From: Bog-756 sp963756515
GTDB taxonomy: Bacteria; Actinomycetota; Acidimicrobiia; Acidimicrobiales; RAAP-2
Direction: 5' to 3'
Assembly (NCBI GenBank): GCA_963756515.1
Contig: CAVWNV010000011.1
Span: 186,001 to 250,000, forward strand
DNA: 64,000 nt
Every line of letters starts with the position of its first letter. Position 1 is the stretch's first letter. Positions 33,866 to 43,600 of the stretch are shown in pieces. The position numbers and the translations under genes were made by a program. A model generated the notes under the pieces. The model saw only the letters and a list, made by a program, of their open reading frames with translations, had not been told where the DNA came from and searched no databases.

Positions 33866-35061
33866 GTGACGACCCCCTCGCCTCTCAGATTCCAGATGTC
33901 CACCACTGGCGAGCTGATCTCCACCTTGGCGTACTCGGCGTGCGGCGCACCGATCACCACCAGGTCGGACTGGTCCAGAACCTCGTCCAACGGTCGGAGG
34001 TCGTCATCGATCGTCACGAACGGATCCGTGGTCAACACCCGCGACGCCCGCACTTTGAGGACGCGCTTCAGCTTGTAGGAGAGGCTTGACCGGATGTCGT
34101 CGGATCCCGACTTGAAGGCCATGCCGAGAATGCCCACGGTCATGGAGTCGAGGTCGTATCGTGCCGCCAACTTGGAGACCAGGTACAAGGGCAGCCCTTC
34201 GTTGATCTGCATGCTGGCCTGGCCCAAGGCGAAGTTGTTGTTGTTGAACGCGGCCAGCTGCATGGTGTCCTTCAGCAAGCACGGCCCAGCCGCGAAACCC
34301 GGGCCGGGAAGGTCGGCGGCCCGGGGATAGTCCTCGATCACGGCACTCCGTATCCGCTCGTAGTCCAGTCCGAAGTCGTTGGCCATCATGAACAGCTGAT
34401 TAGCGGCGGCGAACTTGATGTACCGGTAGGAGTTGGTGAAGAGCTTGGCCAGCTCAGCCTCCTCGGGCTCCACCCGCACGATGGTCTGCGTGAGGTGGCT
34501 GAACAGAGACTCGGCCCTCTCGAATGCCCGCGACGACCGGGCCGACACGATCTGGGGAAGGGAGTGGAGCTCCTCCATCGCCCGCCCCTCTGCGATCCGC
34601 TCGGGACAGAAGGCCACGTCGATGACCTTGCCCAGTCGCTCGACCAGTCGCTCGACCATGCGGGTGACCCCCGGGAACACCGTGCTCCGCAGGATGAGGA
34701 TCTGCCCGTCGACCAGATAATCGGCCACGGCCTCGATGGCGCTCACCACCGCCTGGGGGTCGGGGTTCAGGTGCTCATCCACCGGGGTTCCAACCACCAC
34801 GACCAGGTGCTCGCTGTCCCCGACCGTCGACGGGTCGGTCGACGCCGTCAGGGCACCGCTCTCGAGCGTGCGGGCCAATACCTCGGGCGCATTCGGCTCG
34901 AGGTGGGGCATCTTGCCCGAGCGGACGTGGTCCACAGCAGAGAGGTTGGTATCGAAGAGCACCACCTGAAGGCCGGCGTCGGCGAACGCCAGCCCGAGAG
35001 GTAGCCCTACGTGGCCACAGCCACCGAGGACCGAAACGTCACTCGTCCAGTTCGCCCCCAC
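33862..35061 (-). CDS. Nucleotide-sugar dehydrogenase (UDP-glucose/UDP-ManNAc dehydrogenase family)
   Basis: This enzyme oxidises a UDP-hexose to the uronic acid with two NAD molecules. DVSVLGGCGHVGLPLGLAFA is the N-terminal Rossmann motif; VVVVGTPVDEHLNPD, STVFPGVTRMVE and AFCPERIAEGRAMEEL follow. The catalytic Cys is in GPGFAAGPCLLKDT, closer to the WecC-like subgroup than to the classical GGSCFPKD form. About 400 residues is the normal length. The start is uncertain: GTG 35061, TTG 35079 or TTG 35097, none with a clear ribosome site; 35061 fits the family best. Followed by coupled GT2 and SDR genes. Confidence 0.88.
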   Translation of the reverse strand: MGANWTSDVSVLGGCGHVGLPLGLAFADAGLQVVLFDTNLSAVDHVRSGKMPHLEPNAPEVLARTLESGALTASTDPSTVGDSEHLVVVVGTPVDEHLNPDPQAVVSAIEAVADYLVDGQILILRSTVFPGVTRMVERLVERLGKVIDVAFCPERIAEGRAMEELHSLPQIVSARSSRAFERAESLFSHLTQTIVRVEPEEAELAKLFTNSYRYIKFAAANQLFMMANDFGLDYERIRSAVIEDYPRAADLPGPGFAAGPCLLKDTMQLAAFNNNNFALGQASMQINEGLPLYLVSKLAARYDLDSMTVGILGMAFKSGSDDIRSSLSYKLKRVLKVRASRVLTTDPFVTIDDDLRPLDEVLDQSDLVVIGAPHAEYAKVEISSPVVDIWNLRGEGVVT

Positions 35062-35135
35062 CCACCGTAAGCTAGCCAAAAAGAGGCAGGTAGACAACCG
35101 ATTTCTTGGCCGACCGGTTGCTGTCGGGCATCGAC

Positions 35136-36626
35136 TCAGCCCAGAGCCTCCACCGAGTTCCGGAAGGTCGCGGCCCGGGCTCGGAGGGCGGTCTCTGGAT
35201 CCACGCCGAGCACTCTGGCCACGTTGACGAGAGAGAAGAGCAGATCGCCGAGGCGTGCGGCCGGGTCGGCACCGCCACCCTCGCCGTCGGCGACCCTGCT
35301 GTTCGCACCGCCGTCTCGGGGGGGTGCTGCCCCGCTGTCACGCTGCAGCCGGGCCACGCCGTCGGCCACCCGGACGGCCTCGTCGGCCACGCTGGGAAGT
35401 ACCATCCCCACAGCCAGTGCTTTTCGCTGCAGTTTGGCTGCCAGGGCCAGGGCCGGCAGAGCGGCCGGGATCCCTTCGGTGACACTCGACCGGCCCTTCT
35501 CCACCAGCTTCCGCGCCTCCCAATTGGTGGCCACCTCCTCCGGTGTGTCGGCGGTGACGTCTCCGAAGACGTGCGGATGCCGGTCCACCAACTTGTCGTG
35601 GACGCCGCGGGCCACATCGGCCAGGGTGAAGCGGCCGGCCTCCGCGGCCAGGGTGGAGTGGAAGTACACCTGAAAGAGGAGGTCGCCGAGCTCCTCCTCG
35701 AGGTGGGCCACGGCCCGTTCCTCGATGTCGGCCGCGTCTGAAGGGGCCGCGTCCAAGTCGGCCGCGTCTGAAGGGGCCGCGTCCACCGCAGCCACGGCGT
35801 CGATGGCCTCCAGCACCTCGTAGGACTCCTCCATCAGATGACGGGCCAACGATCCGTGGGTCTGCCGTCGGTCCCACGGGCACCTCGCCCGCAGGATGTG
35901 GACCAGCTCGTCGAGCTGTACGAGCTCCCCCGCCACCGGTGCGGCCACATGGGGGATCCACAGCGACGTCAGGTGGTCCGGCTCGAGAGAACGATCGAGC
36001 CCATCCCACTCCACATCTACCACCTGCTCGTCGTCGAGCCCCAGGTGGTGGAGGATGGTCACCCGTCCCGGCGGGACTGTCTCCACCGAGAGCTTGATGT
36101 CCGAGAGCAGCGCCCGGTTCCAGCACTGGGCCACCAGCAGGGGCCCCCGCTCCCCGGCGGCGTCCACGGCGAAGGTCTCCCCGTCGACCACCCGGAGACT
36201 GGTCGCCACCGGATCGACGCCGAGCCGGTCGAATGCCAGGTCCAGGAAGGAGACGGACGGATGGACGGAGAGCGTGACGGTACCGTCGATCACCGAATGG
36301 TGGTGGCGCAGCAGGTCCACGGTGGCCTCGGCCACCGACGGCGATCCCGGCACGGCGTAGACCACGCCTCCATGCCCGACGGCCGACATCACCAGGTCGT
36401 CCACGATGGACCGGTAGACGGTCTCGAAGGTGTCGGCCGCCTCGTAGTGGTGGTCGAAGCTGTCCGCGGTGGGAAAACGTTCGGCTGCGGGGTGGCGGCG
36501 GGTCCGCAGGACGAGCGTCGGTGCCGCTTCCATCAGGGCCAGGGCCTCGGCCGTGATCAGCTCCGGGCCGGCCGGACCCAGGCCCACCACGTCGATCCGC
36601 GGTGTCGGCACCTCAGCGGTCGCCAT
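35136..36626 (-). CDS. mazG: Tetrapyrrole methylase domain fused to MazG nucleotide pyrophosphohydrolase
   Basis: This two-domain protein has 496 residues. Residues 1-225 form a SAM-dependent tetrapyrrole (corrin/porphyrin) methylase-like domain (RIDVVGLGPAGPELITAEAL, GVVYAVPGSPSVAE). Residues about 240-495 form a duplicated MazG domain, which hydrolyses NTPs to NMPs and clears aberrant nucleotides. Motifs are ARCPWDRRQTHGSLARHLMEE split at the Q, EELGDLLFQVYFHS (the EExxD-type metal site) and a second ARLGDLLFSLVNVAR. The same fusion occurs in other bacteria. A 30-base tandem duplication inserts DAAPSDAAD twice in the first MazG repeat. It follows the lipoprotein gene. Confidence 0.9.
   Translation of the reverse strand: MATAEVPTPRIDVVGLGPAGPELITAEALALMEAAPTLVLRTRRHPAAERFPTADSFDHHYEAADTFETVYRSIVDDLVMSAVGHGGVVYAVPGSPSVAEATVDLLRHHHSVIDGTVTLSVHPSVSFLDLAFDRLGVDPVATSLRVVDGETFAVDAAGERGPLLVAQCWNRALLSDIKLSVETVPPGRVTILHHLGLDDEQVVDVEWDGLDRSLEPDHLTSLWIPHVAAPVAGELVQLDELVHILRARCPWDRRQTHGSLARHLMEESYEVLEAIDAVAAVDAAPSDAADLDAAPSDAADIEERAVAHLEEELGDLLFQVYFHSTLAAEAGRFTLADVARGVHDKLVDRHPHVFGDVTADTPEEVATNWEARKLVEKGRSSVTEGIPAALPALALAAKLQRKALAVGMVLPSVADEAVRVADGVARLQRDSGAAPPRDGGANSRVADGEGGGADPAARLGDLLFSLVNVARVLGVDPETALRARAATFRNSVEALG
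35727..35786. repeat. Two 30-base tandem repeats inside mazG
   Basis: Bases 35727-35756 and 35757-35786 are identical except for the last position. They encode two copies of a 10-residue Asp/Ala segment (DAAPSDAAD plus L or I) in a loop between the first helices of the MazG domain. The duplication is in frame and looks recent. Confidence 0.85.
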
Positions 36627-36647
36627 GACCCTGCCCGCCCTGGAGCG

Positions 36648-37838
36648 TCAGGTGCCGCTGGGGTTGGTCGACGGCACCCCGGCACCACCGGTTCCGGTAC
36701 CGGTGACCCCCGAGCCCGTCCGGGTGGTCAGGGGCGGCTGCCCGGACGCCGCGGCCAGCAGGAACTCGGGTGGCGGGCCCACCGGTGGAACGATGGCCAG
36801 GCGCTTCCAGGTCCCGTACTGGGGATTGACCGAGACGTCGGAGGTGCGGGCGAACGCCACGATCTCCCTGCTGACCCGGTTCACGTTGTTGGTCGCCTGC
36901 AGGAGTTCCCGCCGGGCCACAGATGCTGCCGCCGACAGCGGCTCGACCGTCTGACTGGTCACCTCGTAGATGATCCACTGCCCCGTGCTCGAGTCCTGTA
37001 CCGGGGCGATGGGCTGGCCCGGGGTCACGGACTGCACCTGCAGGGCCTGCTCGACCTGGGACACGGTGTAGTTGCACCCCAGTGCCCCGCCGTTGGTCGC
37101 TGTCTGGCTGTCCAGCGAGCTGGCTTTGGCCACGTCGGCGAAGGACGTACCGCCGTTGATCTCGGCCACCAACTGCTCGGCGTGGGCCTGGGTGTCCGTG
37201 GCTATGACGCTCACGCAGGCCTGCGTGAACAGGGACTGGTTGGCGTCGTAGTACGCCGCCACGGCCGCGGCGGAGAGGTCCGCTCCGTGGGCCAGGAGCT
37301 TCTCGTCCACCGCCTGGTTGCGGATCTGGGCCGCCCGGATGTCCGACGGCAACCCCGCCAGCAGGGCCGCCCCGGTGATACTGGCCCCCGAGGCGTCCTG
37401 GCAGAGCGAGACGGCCCCTTCGGACTCGGACTGCTGCACGGCCGAACTGATCTCCCCGTCGAGCGTGGACACGAAGTCGGACTCGGCCGTGGTCAGGTCG
37501 GCCGGGGTCACGGTGATGCCCTTGGACGCCGCGAACTGCTCGGCCAGCAGGTCGCCGACCTGATTGTTGAGGACGGCGTTGGCGAAGGTCATGGTGTAGG
37601 TGCCCGGGCCGCCGTCCCCCTGTCCCGAGCTGTCGGCCAGCTGCGCGTTCTCGAGCTGGAGGAGACAACCGCCGGCCGCCGTGGTCTCGAGCGTATGGAG
37701 CTGCGAGTTGAGCGAGGCGGTGGAGATGGTGTCCCCGTTGGAGGAGGCGGCCTGCGGCGTGATGTCGCAGGCCGAGACCAGTGAACCGGTGACCACCACG
37801 ACGAGGGCCACGAGGGCACCGGAAAGTTGGCGCTTCAC
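36648..37838 (-). CDS. Lipoprotein with SurA/parvulin-like peptidyl-prolyl isomerase region
   Basis: This exported, lipid-anchored protein is probably a foldase-type chaperone. From GTG 37838 the 396 residues open with VKRQLSGALVALVVVVTG and the lipobox LVSAC. The SurA-N-like helical region follows (TFANAVLNNQVGDLLAEQFA, IRNQAVDEKLLAHG). A parvulin-like stretch comes next (SVIATDTQAHAEQLVAEI, TSFADVAKASSLDSQT, GGALGC and IAPVQDSSTGQWIIYEV). The C-terminal 40 residues are Gly/Thr/Pro-rich. The upstream frame to 37988 is dropped because it would bury the signal peptide. It sits where mycobacteria carry the lipoprotein LpqU, beside mazG. Confidence 0.8.
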   Translation of the reverse strand: MKRQLSGALVALVVVVTGSLVSACDITPQAASSNGDTISTASLNSQLHTLETTAAGGCLLQLENAQLADSSGQGDGGPGTYTMTFANAVLNNQVGDLLAEQFAASKGITVTPADLTTAESDFVSTLDGEISSAVQQSESEGAVSLCQDASGASITGAALLAGLPSDIRAAQIRNQAVDEKLLAHGADLSAAAVAAYYDANQSLFTQACVSVIATDTQAHAEQLVAEINGGTSFADVAKASSLDSQTATNGGALGCNYTVSQVEQALQVQSVTPGQPIAPVQDSSTGQWIIYEVTSQTVEPLSAAASVARRELLQATNNVNRVSREIVAFARTSDVSVNPQYGTWKRLAIVPPVGPPPEFLLAAASGQPPLTTRTGSGVTGTGTGGAGVPSTNPSGT

Positions 37839-38071
37839 GGCCGGGATGTTATCGGCTGGCCACCGGGGGGTGGCCCCGGCCACGTGACCGACTCGGGCCA
37901 GGGGCTCCGTTCCCCGTCCCGGGCCGGGTGGTAGCACGACCGACATGCTCCGGGTACCTCCCTTTCCCGTCCCGTCGGTCTCGTTCACAATTGATGATGT
38001 GAGCCGGCACCGGGAAGTCTGGGCGCAGAGATGCGACCGCGTCGCGTCGGGAGGGCACCCCGAGGTCCCCC

Positions 38072-40591
38072 ATGGCTAGCGGGTCAGTCCGGTTGGCCGG
38101 CTACCGGTTCCGGGCCACGTTCCACCGACGGTGGACCGGCTATCTGACCATCGTGCTGCTGGTCGGCCTGATCGGGGGTCTGGCCATTGCGTCCGTGGCC
38201 GCGGGCCGGCGCACCGCGTCTTCCTTCACCACCTACCTGGCCAGCACCAACCCCGCCGACCTGCAGATCTTCACCGGGTTCGCCAATCCCGAGCTCGGCC
38301 AGCTCCAAGGTTACGACCCCGGAGTCATCAGCCGGATCGACCACCTCCCCCTGGTGAAGGAGGCCGGAACCATCGTCGGTTTCAACGGGAACATGCAGTT
38401 CGCCAAAGGTGTCCAGTCCCATATTCCTCCGGGCGGGTCTCCGCCCACCCTCGAAGGCAGCCCCGACGGGCTCGGGACCACACTGGAGAGGCCCCGGGTG
38501 ATGGCCGGGCGCCTGGCCGATCCGAACCGGCCCGACGAGGTGGTCGTCAACGAAACTGCGGCTCAACAGCTCGGTCTCCACATCGGATCGAAGGCGGAGC
38601 TGGGATTCGAGTCCAACGCCCAGATACTCGCAAACTACAGCGGGAATGACTTCCGGGTGGCCAAGATCACCGTGGTCGGCATCATCGAGACCAGCGACCA
38701 GGTCATCCAGGACCAGGTGAACTCGCTCAGCGGAGGCGAAGTGCTCTTCTCCCGGGCCCTCACCCGCCAGCTGGCGCCTGACTACGCCACATTCTCGGGC
38801 ACCGCGCTGCAGGTGAAGGGCGGTGGCGCCAACGTGTCCACGGTGTTGTCCCAGGCCTCCCGGTTGGTCCCGAAGGGATTGAGTGTGGCCACGGGTTCCA
38901 CCCTGACCTCGGTCCACGTCACGGAGGCCCAGCGGACGCTCCGACCCCTGGCCATCGCTCTGGACGTGTTCGGCGTCCTGGCCGGATTGGCCGCCCTGCT
39001 CATCGGGGCCCAGGCCATCCTGCGCCAACTCCGTAGCGGAGCCGGCGAGCGGGCCGTCCTCCGTTCGCTCGGATCTGCTCCGACCATGACCGTGGCCGAC
39101 AGCCTCTTCGGTGTGCTGGTCGCCACGGTGGCCGGAAGTCTCCTGGCCGTGGGCGTGGCGGTGGCACTCTCGCCCATCGGTCCCATCGGTCCTGTCCGTC
39201 CCGTCTACCCGACCCTCGGGATCAGTGCCGACTGGTTCGTACTGGTCGTCGGCGTCAGCATCCTGATCGTCGGCCTGGGCATGGTGGCCCTGGTGGGAGC
39301 GGTGCGCGATGCACCGGACCGTGCGGTTGGTCACCGCCCGACGAGGACCCGCGAGTCCGGTGTGGTCGGTGCCGCCGCCAACGCCGGATTCTCGGTGCCG
39401 GCCGTGACCGGGCTGCGCTTCGCTCTCGAGCCGGGCACGGGCCGGGACACGGTGCCGGTGCGGTCGGCCATCGTCGGCACGGTGCTGGCCGGGCTGATCC
39501 TGACCGCCACCTTCACCTTCGGCACCAGCCTGACCAATCTGGTCTCCCATCCCGCCCTCTACGGGTGGAACTGGAACTACGAGATGGTGGCGGCCTACGG
39601 CGGTGCCGAGGATCTCCCCCGGCCTCAGCTCGCCTCCCTTCTCGACCACGACCCGCACGTAGCCGCCTGGAGCGGCGTCAACTTCGTGTCCGCGGACCTC
39701 GACGGCGTGTCGGTGCCGACACTCGCCACCGAGCCCAACCCGGCCGTCGCTCCCCCGCTCCTGTCCGGTCATGGCCTCGAATCATCCGACCAGGTGGTCC
39801 TGGGCGCGGCCACGCTCCGCCAGCTCCACAAGAGCGTGGGGGACACTGTGGTACTGGACAGTCGGACCGGGGCGTCCCACGAGCTGACGGTGGTGGGGAC
39901 GGCCACCATGCCGACCATCGGCAGCGGTGGGAGCTCGCATCTGGAGATGGGTACGGGCGCCCTGCTGTCCTCGTCGCTCTTCCCACCGAGCACCCTCAAC
40001 CTGCAGGGGAATGTCGTCCCCGGACCCAACGTCGCCTTCGTGCGGGTCCGCGACGGGTCCGATCCCTCGGCCACGCTCAACTCCCTCCACAAGATCGACG
40101 CCGCCATCAACGCCGTCCCCGGCGCCGAATCGCCGGCCGGTGGAGTGGTGGGCGTCCTTCGCCCGGCCGAGATCGTCGACTACGGATCGATCGGCAATCT
40201 CCCTGCCTTCCTCGGTCTGGCCCTGGCCCTGGGGGCGGTGGTGGCCCTCGGCCTCACCCTGGTGGCCTCGGTGCGGCGACGCCGACGGGACCTAGCCCTC
40301 CTCAAGTCGCTCGGACTGACCGGGCACCAGCTGAGCGCCATCGTCCGGTGGCAGTCCACCTTCGCCGTGGGCGTGGGGATGGTGGTCGGCATCCCCCTCG
40401 GCGTGGTCCTGGGCCGGACCCTGTGGGACCTGTTCGCCCACGAGATCAACGCGGTGTCGGCTCCCAGCGTGCCGGCGTTGGTGGTGGCGCTCATCGCCGC
40501 CGGAGCGCTGGTACTGGCCAACCTCGTGGCCACCGTTCCCGGTCGGATCGCGGCCCGAACCCCCACGGCCTTGATGCTCCGGGCCGAGTAG
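38072..40591 (+). CDS. FtsX-like ABC transporter permease, double-module
   Basis: This MacB/FtsX-type membrane protein has 839 residues. One N-terminal helix (YLTIVLLVGLIGGLAIASVAA, split at the second L) leads into a large extracytoplasmic domain. Three helices follow near residues 290-410, then a further helix and a second external domain, and three closing helices (about 710-835) with the FtsX-type RRRRDLALLKSLGLTG coupling loop. Such proteins transmit force rather than transport through the bilayer, in lipoprotein export or cell-wall hydrolase control. No ATPase gene adjoins it, so its partner is elsewhere. It is the only plus-strand gene between mazG and mfd. Confidence 0.85.
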   Translation: MASGSVRLAGYRFRATFHRRWTGYLTIVLLVGLIGGLAIASVAAGRRTASSFTTYLASTNPADLQIFTGFANPELGQLQGYDPGVISRIDHLPLVKEAGTIVGFNGNMQFAKGVQSHIPPGGSPPTLEGSPDGLGTTLERPRVMAGRLADPNRPDEVVVNETAAQQLGLHIGSKAELGFESNAQILANYSGNDFRVAKITVVGIIETSDQVIQDQVNSLSGGEVLFSRALTRQLAPDYATFSGTALQVKGGGANVSTVLSQASRLVPKGLSVATGSTLTSVHVTEAQRTLRPLAIALDVFGVLAGLAALLIGAQAILRQLRSGAGERAVLRSLGSAPTMTVADSLFGVLVATVAGSLLAVGVAVALSPIGPIGPVRPVYPTLGISADWFVLVVGVSILIVGLGMVALVGAVRDAPDRAVGHRPTRTRESGVVGAAANAGFSVPAVTGLRFALEPGTGRDTVPVRSAIVGTVLAGLILTATFTFGTSLTNLVSHPALYGWNWNYEMVAAYGGAEDLPRPQLASLLDHDPHVAAWSGVNFVSADLDGVSVPTLATEPNPAVAPPLLSGHGLESSDQVVLGAATLRQLHKSVGDTVVLDSRTGASHELTVVGTATMPTIGSGGSSHLEMGTGALLSSSLFPPSTLNLQGNVVPGPNVAFVRVRDGSDPSATLNSLHKIDAAINAVPGAESPAGGVVGVLRPAEIVDYGSIGNLPAFLGLALALGAVVALGLTLVASVRRRRRDLALLKSLGLTGHQLSAIVRWQSTFAVGVGMVVGIPLGVVLGRTLWDLFAHEINAVSAPSVPALVVALIAAGALVLANLVATVPGRIAARTPTALMLRAE

Positions 40592-40626
40592 TCCGGCGGT
40601 TGGGCCTCCGGCCTCAACCGGCCGGA
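40592..40626. terminator. Bidirectional hairpin between convergent permease and mfd genes
   Basis: A long stem pairs TCCGG (40592-40596) with CCGGA (40622-40626), CGGTTG (40597-40602) with CAACCG (40615-40620) and GGCC (40603-40606) with GGCC (40610-40613), with two single-base bulges and a TCC loop. It starts one base after the permease stop and spans the mfd stop, so it could end transcripts from both sides. Confidence 0.65.
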
Positions 40627-43600
40627 AGGAGCTCACCGAGGAGCGCCACCAGACCCGGTGCGTACCCGGCCCCCGCCGTCGGCACCGACACCGGCATCAA
40701 CAGCCGGTGCTGGTCGGCCTGGTAGGTGGCGCCGGGGGCCAGTCGGCGCAGCCTGACCTCGGCCGAGGCCGGCAGGGTGATCGGTAACAACTTCACCGTG
40801 GCCCGGTCACCACTCCGACCCATGCCCGTGCGGGGCGCGGTGACGGCGACGTCGGTCACGCCCAGGCGGAGGCACTCCACCCGCAGCCGGGCCACATCCA
40901 GTAGGGCCGCGGCGGGCCCGGGCAGCGGGCCGAACCGGTCCTCCCACTCGGTCCGCACGTCTTCGATCTGCTCGTTGCTCCGCACCCCGGTCAGACGCCG
41001 GTAGGCCTCGAGCCGGACGTCCTCGGCCTCGACGTAGGTCGGCGGGAGGTGGGCAGCGTCGGGCAGATCGAGCTTGAGCTCGACCGGTTGAGGACGGGGC
41101 TCGCCCTTCAACTCCGACACCGCCTCGGACACCATCTGCACGTAGAGGTCGTAGCCGATGGCGGCGATGTGACCCGACTGGTCCCGGCCCAACAGGTTGC
41201 CGGCCCCTCGGATCTGGAGGTCCCGCAGGGCGATCTTGAACCCTGAACCGAGCTCGGTGTGGTCCCCGATGGTCCGGAGCCGCTCGTAGGCCTGTTCCGA
41301 CAGGACCCGGTCGGCCGGATGGAAGAGATAGGCGTAGGCCCGATGGCCGGCCCGCCCCACCCGTCCCCGCAGCTGGTGGAGCTGGCCCAGACCGAGCAGG
41401 TCGGCCCGGTCCACGACCAGGGTGTTGACCGTCGGCATATCGATGCCCGACTCGATGATGGTCGTGCAGACGAGGACGTCGTAGGCCCCCTCCCAGAAGT
41501 CGAGCACCACCTTCTCCAGCGTGCCTTCGTCCATCTGTCCGTGGGCCACCGCCACCCGGGCCTCGGGGGCCATGCCGGTCACCCGTCGGGCCACGGCGTC
41601 GATGTCCTGCACCCGGTTGTGGACGTAGAAGACCTGGCCCTCGCGCAACAGCTCCCGCCGGATGGCCTCCGATGCGGCTGCCTCCTCGAACTCGCCCACA
41701 TGGGTCAGGATCGGCCGTCGCGCTGCCGGCGGGGTGTTCACCATCGACAGGTCCCTGATGCCGGTCAGGGCCATCTCGAGGGTCCGGGGAATGGGGCTGG
41801 CCGTCAGGGTGAGGACGTCGATCCCGTCGGTCATGGCCTTGATCGACTCCTTGTGGCCGACCCCGAACCGCTGCTCCTCGTCCACGACCAGCAGGCCCAG
41901 CTTCTTGAAGGTGACGTCCTCCCCCAGCAGCCGGTGCGTGCCCACCACCACGTCGACCGAGCCGTCAGCCAGTCCGGCCAGGACCTCCCGGATCTGGGCG
42001 TTGGTCAGGAACCGGCTCAGTAGCTCCACCCGCACCGGGAAGGGTGCGTACCGTTCGGCGAAGGTCTGGGCGTGCTGGCTGGCCAGCAGCGTGGTCGGGA
42101 CGAGCACGGCGGCCTGGCGGCCGTCCTGGACCGCTTTGAACGCGGCCCGGATGGCCACCTCGGTCTTGCCGAAACCCACGTCTCCGCAGATGAGGCGATC
42201 CATCGGCTGGGGACGTTCCATGTCGGCCTTCACGTCCTCGATGGCCCGGAGTTGATCGGTCGTCTCGACGAAGGGGAAGGACGACTCCAACTCCGCCTGC
42301 CAGGGGGTGTCGGGCCCGAAGGCATGGCCGGCGATCTGCAGCCGCCGCCGGTACAGGGCGACGAGCTCCTCGGCGATCTCGTGCACCGCAGCCCGGGCCT
42401 TGGACCGGGCCCGCTGCCACTCCGACCCGCCCAACCTGCTCACCGCCGGGGAGTCACCGCCGGTGTAGGGGGTAAGCAGTTCGATCTGGTCGGTGGGCAG
42501 GTACAGCTTGTCCCCGCCGCGGTACTCGAGGAGGAGGTAGTCGCGGGTGGCACCGCCCATGGTCCGGGTCACCATGCCCCCGTAGCTGGCCACCCCGTGC
42601 TGGCGGTGGACCACGTAGCTGCCGGGGGCCAGGTCGTCGAAGAAGCCGTCCACCGGGCGGGCCCGGGTCCGGGCCTGTCGGTGGGGTCGGCGCCGTCCGG
42701 TGACATCGGACTCGGTCAGGACCGCCACCTTGGCCCCCGGCAGCACGAAGCCGCGGTCGACGGTGGCCACCACGATCCGGGCTCCCGGCGTGTTCAGTTC
42801 GGACGGTCCGGCCGGCGGGGAGCCCGCCTCGGGGTCCGACACCACCGGCACCACCAGCTTCTCCTCGGCCAGGATGCCGGACAATCGCTCGGCACCTCCG
42901 GTCGTCGACGAGCAGAGCACCACGGAGTACCCCGCGCCCACCAGCCCCGCCACCTGGGCCGCCAGGCGGGACCCGTCCCCGAGGATCGGCTCCCAGCCCC
43001 GCGACTCCACCAGCGGGACGTCCGGGCTCTCGGGTGAGGGGACCAGCGAGACGACGCCGGCCCGGGTCCCGGTGAGCAGCCGGTCGAAGGGCACATGGAG
43101 CCGCGGTGCATCCGTGCCGGCCTCGAGACCCCAGGTGGAGGCCAGGGCATCGGCCAGGGCCGCCTCCTCCTCATGCAGTTCGCCGGCCCGGTCGCGGACC
43201 CGTCGCGGCTCGACCAGCACGATGAGGGCGTCGTCGCCCATCAGATCGCAGACCAGATCCTCGGAGTCCACCAGCCACGGCAGCCACGACTCCATCCCGT
43301 CGAACTGGTCACCGTCGGCCAGCCGGTCCCACTGGTGACGTCCCCAGGGCTGGGACCCGACCAGCTCGGCCGCCCGGCCGCGCATGGCTTCGTCGGGAAC
43401 CAGCTCGCGGCATCCGAACACCTCCACCGCGCCCACGTCGTCGATCGAACGCTGGTCGGCCACGTCGAACCGGGTCAGCCGGTCGACCTCGTCACCCCAC
43501 AGGTCGATCCGGACCGGTTCGTCCTCGGTGGAGGGGAAGACGTCGACGATGCCGCCCCGCACGGCCAGCTCTCCCCGGTGCTCCACGATCGACTCGCGGC

